This document shows positions 59,323 through 64,000 of a DNA stretch of 64,000 nucleotides, piece by piece (the stretch's first letter is position 1; every line of letters starts with the position of its first letter). Position numbers and translations under genes: made by a program. Origin of the DNA: Flabesymbios commensalis (lineage: Eukaryota; Annelida; Polychaeta; Terebellida; Flabelligeridae); NCBI GenBank assembly GCA_964017125.1, contig OZ024914.1, forward strand, positions 16,106,420 through 16,170,419, in the 5' to 3' direction. Below the pieces are notes generated by a model. It was not told the origin of the DNA, ran no database searches, and saw nothing but the letters and a program-made list of their open reading frames with translations.

Positions 59323-59634
59323 TTAACCCTTAATTTGTTTAAAACAACCATAGATAAATTTTGCTAGCGACTTCACCACTGTTATGTCTCTAGATGTCAT
59401 AATTCGTAGAAAAATATCATTTGTTGGTTGCATATTGATAATTCCGGCTATAGAATTAAGCAAGATTTCGCGTTCATTGTTCATGGCATTACAGTGGAGA
59501 AGAAGGTGTATTTCGTCGTCAATTTCGTTTGATTCACACCTTGTGCATATTCGTTGGTTTATTGGAGTTATTGGATTATTGAATCGTCCTCTCTCTATTT
59601 TTAAATCATGTGCGCTCATTCTATATCTCGCCAT
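59323..59634 (-). pseudogene. LINE C-terminal domain
   Basis: 103 residues with ICTRCESNEIDDEIHLLLHC, a CxxC...HxxxxC pattern that follows the reverse transcriptase in many non-LTR elements. Separated from the rest by the hairpin insertion at 59668-60033. Confidence 0.75.
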
Positions 59635-59667
59635 TGCTGTTATGAGGTGGTTCCCCTTTATGTTTAA

Positions 59668-60033
59668 AGGGACTGGCCCACGCTAAAATCATCAAAAAAT
59701 CCGTGATTTTATTTTGGCTTCTTACTATGACCATATGATGTAAACATGTCCATAGACTAGAACTGCAAAAGTTTTTAAATTTTTCTGCTGCGCATTCACC
59801 AGATAGACTAGATATAGAGACGAAATTCCCGTATTTTTAATTTTTGACATGGTTGTCAATAATTAGAAATCAGGAATTTTGTCTCTATATCTAGCCTAAC
59901 TGGTGAATGCGCAGCACAAAAAATAAAATAAAATTGCAGTTCTAGTCTATGGTCATGTTTACATCATATGGTCATATTTAGAAGCCAAAATAAAATCACC
60001 GATTTTTGATGATTTTAGTGTGGGCCAGTCCCT
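59668..60033. mobile_element. TTAA hairpin MITE, complete, 366 bp
   Basis: Bounded by TTAA at 59664-59667 and 60034-60037. The left arm AGGGACTGGCCCACGCTAAA pairs with the right arm for about 165 bp, so almost the whole element is one hairpin. It splits the LINE between LPILEYASDIWYT and the C-terminal domain. Its right arm also begins this window (1-80). Confidence 0.88.
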
Positions 60034-60136
60034 TTAACACTATCACAGGTATACCATATATCACTTGCATACTCTAATATGGGCAGTATTTGACAATCAA
60101 AAACCTTGAATGCAATAACAGGTGACAATTTACCGA

Positions 60137-60949
60137 CTACGGGACGAGATTGCTTGTGTAGAGAAAAAAAACTGCTTTACCAGCTTGGGAAGCGAGATGG
60201 AGAAACGTTTCTTTCAATACATTCTTAGGATATTTAGTGCTATATACAACCCCAAGGTATTTATATTTTTCATTTTTGTCTATTATGTCATCACCATAGT
60301 AGAAGATGTCACATTCTGACGTATGACGTTTGTTAAATATGAGAACTTTTGTTTTAGGAATGTTGACTATTATATGCCACAGAGAAGCATACTTATACAG
60401 GGCAGTTAATTGCTTTTGCAATTCATTTGCAGAATCTGAGAAAAGGACAAGGTCGTCTGCAAATAACAAGTATACAATTAATAAAGTGTCTACGGGGATA
60501 CCCTCACCTTGATCAAATGATTTGGATATATCCTGCAGAAATTCTGTAAATAATTTGGGGCTGAGCATACCACCTTGCAGGACACCAAATTCGCTTTTTA
60601 ATATCTCGCTGATGCATGAATCCCATTTTACACGGCACTCAGCTTGAGAGAACATACTCTTTATTACATTTAAAAAAATGCCGTCTATTCCTCTGCTCAG
60701 TAATTTATAGTACAGTGCTGATCTGTCAATATAGTCAAATGCTTTTGTAAAATCAACAAAACATGTATACAGGGGCTTTGAAAGACACCTTTGCTTATCT
60801 ATAATGGCACATAGTATAAATATATTATCAGTCGTCCGAGAGTTACTTCTAAAACCGGCTTTAAAGGGATCATTATCATAGCATACATCATTTTTAAAAG
60901 ACAGTCTGTTATTAAGTACAGATTCAAATAATTTCCCAATGCATGGCAT
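60137..60949 (-). pseudogene. LINE reverse transcriptase, catalytic part
   Basis: 270 residues with VDFTKAFDYIDR (first catalytic Asp), GVLQGGMLSPKLF, and LLFADDLVLFS (FADD catalytic motif), then VNIPKTKVLIF and YKYLGVVYS. Family-typical order for non-LTR reverse transcriptases, which copy the element RNA at the nicked target. The N-terminal section is in another frame (60949-61518). Sequence after 60137 continues to LPILEYASDIWYT before the MITE. Confidence 0.88.
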
Positions 60950-61518
60950 TACTGTAACTTTCCTGTATCGGGCACGTTATGGGCAGCTTTTTTGTGAACA
61001 GGATGAATTATACCAGTGGCCCAACTTGATGGATATTCTCCATTGGCTATAATGGTATTAAACAGTAAAACTAGTGCTGGTAAGAGCTCATTACTACCAT
61101 GCTTGTAAAATTCCGCAGGAATACCATCTATGCCTGCCGCTTTTTTGCATTTTAACTTTCTAATTGCTTTTTGAATTTCGTCTATAGTTATGGGGCTGTT
61201 TAAGAACTGTAACAAATCGGATTTTCCATTTTCTACCTTCTCAACAATATCATTTGGGGATGATTTAACTAGCTTAATTATATTATTCATGTGATCGTAG
61301 TCAAAATAGTCAACATGAGGAGGGTAGACTTGCTCTTCAAGATATTTCACAAATTGTGACAGGGTAGGACCTTTGGTTGAATTTCTAGGTTTTAAAGATT
61401 TCCAAAATTTCCAGTAGGAATTTGGATCTTCTGTTCTCATATTCTCAAGCTGACTAAGTTTGACTTCTTGGTAATGTCTTTTCTTTTTCTGGATCAATTG
61501 TTTATATTGGCGTAACAT
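60949..61518 (-). pseudogene. LINE reverse transcriptase, N-terminal part
   Basis: 189 residues: a Lys/Gln-rich linker, then SYWKFWKSLKPR, then CKKAAGIDGIPAEFYK and IIHPVHKK, which precede the catalytic palm. The reading shifts at about 60960 into the frame of the next segment (YRKVTVMPCIGKLFE), a small indel. Upstream to 61640 the same frame continues with one stop after NNFPSNPW. Confidence 0.85.
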
Positions 61519-61640
61519 TATATTATATTCACTTTGACGTGTGTTAAACTTCTTATCTTTAGCAATATTATTTAAAACTTGTTTTAGAGATTTACATTCT
61601 TTATCCTACCAAGGGTTTGAAGGAAAGTTATTTTTTATGT

Positions 61641-61952
61641 AAATGAAATGAATCGGGCTTTAGGCCACCTTTGTGCACATATAGGCTAAACTGGGCCAGG
61701 AGAACCTCCTGAGGATGGTGAGATGATTGAGATGACACTGTCCTCCAGACACAGGATTCGAAATTCGTACCCTGGCGGTCTGAGGCCGAGCACGCTACCT
61801 CTCGGTCACGGAGGCTCCCCACAATACTAGCTTTCACACGTGGATGGGGAAGAAACATTTTTGTTTCTTTCAAACCGCCGAGACCGGGAACCGAGCCCCG
61901 AACTCTGGCGTGAAAGGCAGAGGTGCTAACCACTACCCTGGGGCCCCCGCCC
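61641..61952 (-). mobile_element. Dimeric tRNA-SINE with 12-bp TSD inside the LINE
   Basis: Flanked by TATTTTTTATGT at 61629-61640 and 61953-61964. Full length, and close to the copies at 53.5 and 57.9 kb. It separates endonuclease and reverse transcriptase. Confidence 0.93.
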
Positions 61953-61958
61953 TATTTT

Positions 61959-63008
61959 TTATGTTTTTCCTACACTTTGATTGCATTTTCTAGCATTTTC
62001 TAGCATACCATTGAAAATATCACATAGATTATCGCTACTACAACCTTCAGCTGCGGCACACAGCATTTCTTCAAACGCAATACATGTCTGTTCATTTCGA
62101 AGAGATGCTTGATACTCTATCTTTTTTTCATCTTGCCATATATAAACATCGGAACATGGTGATGAGTCATTAATATGTATGTTCATTTCTGCAGAGCTTA
62201 ACTCTTTCAATTTTGAATTGAGAATATGGAATTTTATAGGACAATGATCCGATTCTACTAATTTCGGTAGAACTTCAAATTTACTGATCATATAATCTTC
62301 TCTTAGTATCATATAGTCAATAGTACTTGCTCTCATGGGCGAGTAGTATGTATAGCGGCCGATACCTTTATCATCAAACATTCGACCATTGGCTATTTTA
62401 AGCTCTGTGTTTATACAAAAATTTAGCAGAGATCGTCCATATTTGTTAATGACTCCGTCCTCATTACAGCGTTCATTTAAAACATTGCTATTATTATCGT
62501 AATCTGGAGCGCGGCCAGTTCTACTATTAAAGTCACCACATAATATTATATGGTGACTTTCTGTATATCTAGCCACTTCCTCCTCTAACATAGTGAAATA
62601 ATCATTTCTTAGACCAACATATGTAGAGTTTTCTGGTGGTATATAGGCACAGCCGATTTTAATGTTTTTCTGATAGTATTCTGTAGTTATAGTTAACCAT
62701 ACCAGATGATCATAGGTCGAGTCTATTCTAGTATGTTTTTCAAATTTGTTGGCTACTAGTATTCCAATACCACCAGAAGCTCTTGAAGCATTTTTATGTT
62801 TAAATGTTCTACTTACATGATGGAACTGATACCCGGGTAATACCAATGCGTAATCATTACTTTTCATTGTTTCTGTTAAAAATATTATATCGTATTCACG
62901 AATAAATGCTAAAAGATCAGGATCTGCCAGTTTGTTACCTAAGCCATTTATGTTCCATGACAGAACGCGTATTTCACCGACCTGATCATTTATAACCTCA
63001 GTGTTCAC
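61959..63008 (-). pseudogene. LINE endonuclease (EEP fold)
   Basis: 349 residues. Motifs in order: LSWNINGLGNK, FLTETM (metal-binding Glu), GCAYIPP, IILCGDFNSRTG, STIDYMIL and SDHCPIKFHI (catalytic His). This is an APE-type endonuclease that nicks target DNA for priming. It follows the SGNH ORF after 5 bp. The frame is intact here although the element as a whole is dead. Confidence 0.9.
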
Positions 63009-63013
63009 GTTTG

Positions 63014-63508
63014 CTATGTCCTTGTTATGATGGTTGGTATATGAAAAGACTGACCGGTTGCTGCATGGTTGTTGAAAACTTCAGCCATAGCCGCAGTCAG
63101 TTTTTGTTGTCCCTTATCGTTTAAGTGTATTCCACCACGGCTCAGATGTTGTTTTGTTACGGGTGTGGGCATATAGTCAACATTTTTCAATTTTGAGCAT
63201 ATATCTCGTATGTGGCTGTTCACACGGTGAATTAGGGTATTATATTTATTTTGGCTTCTGGGGGGAATTTCCGAGAAATAGAAGTGTGTATTGTGTAGAG
63301 CAGTCATTTGTTTAGTAAGCTCGTTAATATCCTGCATCGCCTTGTTCGCTTCATCACCAATATCATTTGTCCCGAAATGGATTATTACAGCCTCTGTATC
63401 CTCATTTACATATTCTGGTAGTCGGGTAGTTAAGTGTGCTATTTTCATACCCGAAGTTTTGTATACACATACCGACTCCGGATTTGTCAGTTTTGATTTT
63501 AATATCAT
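63014..63508 (-). pseudogene. LINE ORF1-like SGNH hydrolase/esterase domain
   Basis: 164 residues. VIIHFGTNDIGDE (GTND block, residues 46-49) and GGIHLNDKGQ (block with the catalytic His, about residue 130) mark an SGNH/GDSL fold; CR1-type LINEs are known to carry such an esterase in ORF1. The first block with the catalytic Ser (GDS) is not in the frame, so the N-terminal part is missing or lies upstream in another frame. Confidence 0.75.
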
Positions 63509-63512
63509 AAAT

Positions 63513-64000
63513 TGATATCTTTTTTAATTTCCTTTACAATTAAACAATGCTCTTCAGATTAGATTATTGTGATCTATTGTATATTTTTTCACATACTTCG
63601 GGTGAGCTGAATTTTAATCTTCGAGTTGACATTCACTACTTTGTGCCATATGCACCTCAAATTAGCCACCAAAAAGAAAACAAAATCTTTTTGCGCACAG
63701 TAATACACAATGTATGGTTTCGGCATGATTTGAAATCGTAAAATTAATTTGATCTATACATTGACTTTTAAATCTAAGACGGCCGATACGTTTTATCTAT
63801 TTACCATTATTAGGCCGACATGTGTGTGCTTTTATATATATATTTCTAATAATTGTCGATATGATGTAATGGTTGCAACGGTCCTTATAGTAGAAGGGGT
63901 ATCGTTTTTTGACACGTCATCATATACACTCAAAACAAGTCTTCGCAATTTATCATTAAATAATATGTCATCGACACTCATTGCCTTTAAAATCAGTAAT
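63513..64000. other. AT-rich end of window, nothing recognised
   Basis: May include the 5' UTR of the LINE or the intron of the dehydrogenase gene. No motif, frame or repeat match was found. Confidence 0.4.

Larger units (their letters stand above)
57700..63512 (-). mobile_element. Nearly complete LINE, nested with two SINEs and a MITE
   Basis: Minus-strand non-LTR retrotransposon. From its 5' end: SGNH-type ORF (63014-63508), endonuclease (61959-63008), reverse transcriptase (60137-61640), C-terminal Cys/His region (59323-59634), and a long 3' UTR ending in a GTCTGTCTG-type tail near 57706. Later insertions are SINEs at 57874-58187 and 61641-61952 and a hairpin element at 59668-60033. Without these it is about 4.8 kb. 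At least two frameshifts and one stop disable it. It is CR1/L2-like by ORF layout; the clade is not fixed. Confidence 0.88.

Overview
The window is AT-rich, intron-bearing animal DNA. tRNA-derived SINEs, non-LTR retrotransposons, hairpin MITEs and long minisatellites make up most of it. The style fits a marine invertebrate such as a mollusc or another lophotrochozoan, but no single-copy marker fixes the species. I see no rRNA, no functional tRNA and no CRISPR.

The main host content is a lineage-specific cluster of four two-exon homeobox genes that encode near-identical proteins of 246-249 residues. Copy 1 is at 12881-13797 (minus). Copies 2, 3 and 4 are at 29247-30288, 36764-37834 and 49570-50489 (plus). 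Each has an Eh1-like repressor motif (FLIDNLL) in exon 1 and an ANTP/NK-like homeodomain in exon 2. Exon 1 is always 319 nt and the intron is always phase 1 GT-AG. The promoter block is shared: a CRE/ATF site, a CCAAT box, a GC-rich hairpin around TTATC, and a TATA box. A fifth promoter at 22083-22967 has lost its gene and is fused to a LINE endonuclease fragment. A 65-bp piece of exon 2 lies as debris at 6234-6298. By UTR and exon 1 the copies fall into two pairs, 1+3 and 2+4. Copy 3 has a much altered homeodomain.

Around the genes is a mosaic of locally duplicated modules. Left of about 30 kb these read on the plus strand; right of about 33 kb they read on the minus strand, so the locus looks like a large imperfect mirror. 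Five arrays of a 24-bp minisatellite punctuate it (11.1, 21.6, 27.8, 32.3 and 39.8 kb). A recent tandem duplication links 18.3-22.97 kb with 24.2-29.1 kb.

The right end (52-64 kb) is rich in transposons. A minus-strand LINE (57.7-63.5 kb; SGNH ORF, endonuclease, reverse transcriptase) carries two SINEs and a TTAA hairpin element as later insertions. Fragments of the same family lie at 4773-4988 and 52.3-53.3 kb. A 1.73-kb DNA element with 9-bp target duplications ends 150 bp upstream of a probable first exon of a short-chain dehydrogenase (56752-56788). A decayed 2.7-kb DNA transposon sits at 41.0-43.7 kb. Names rest on motif recognition by eye; no database search was possible.
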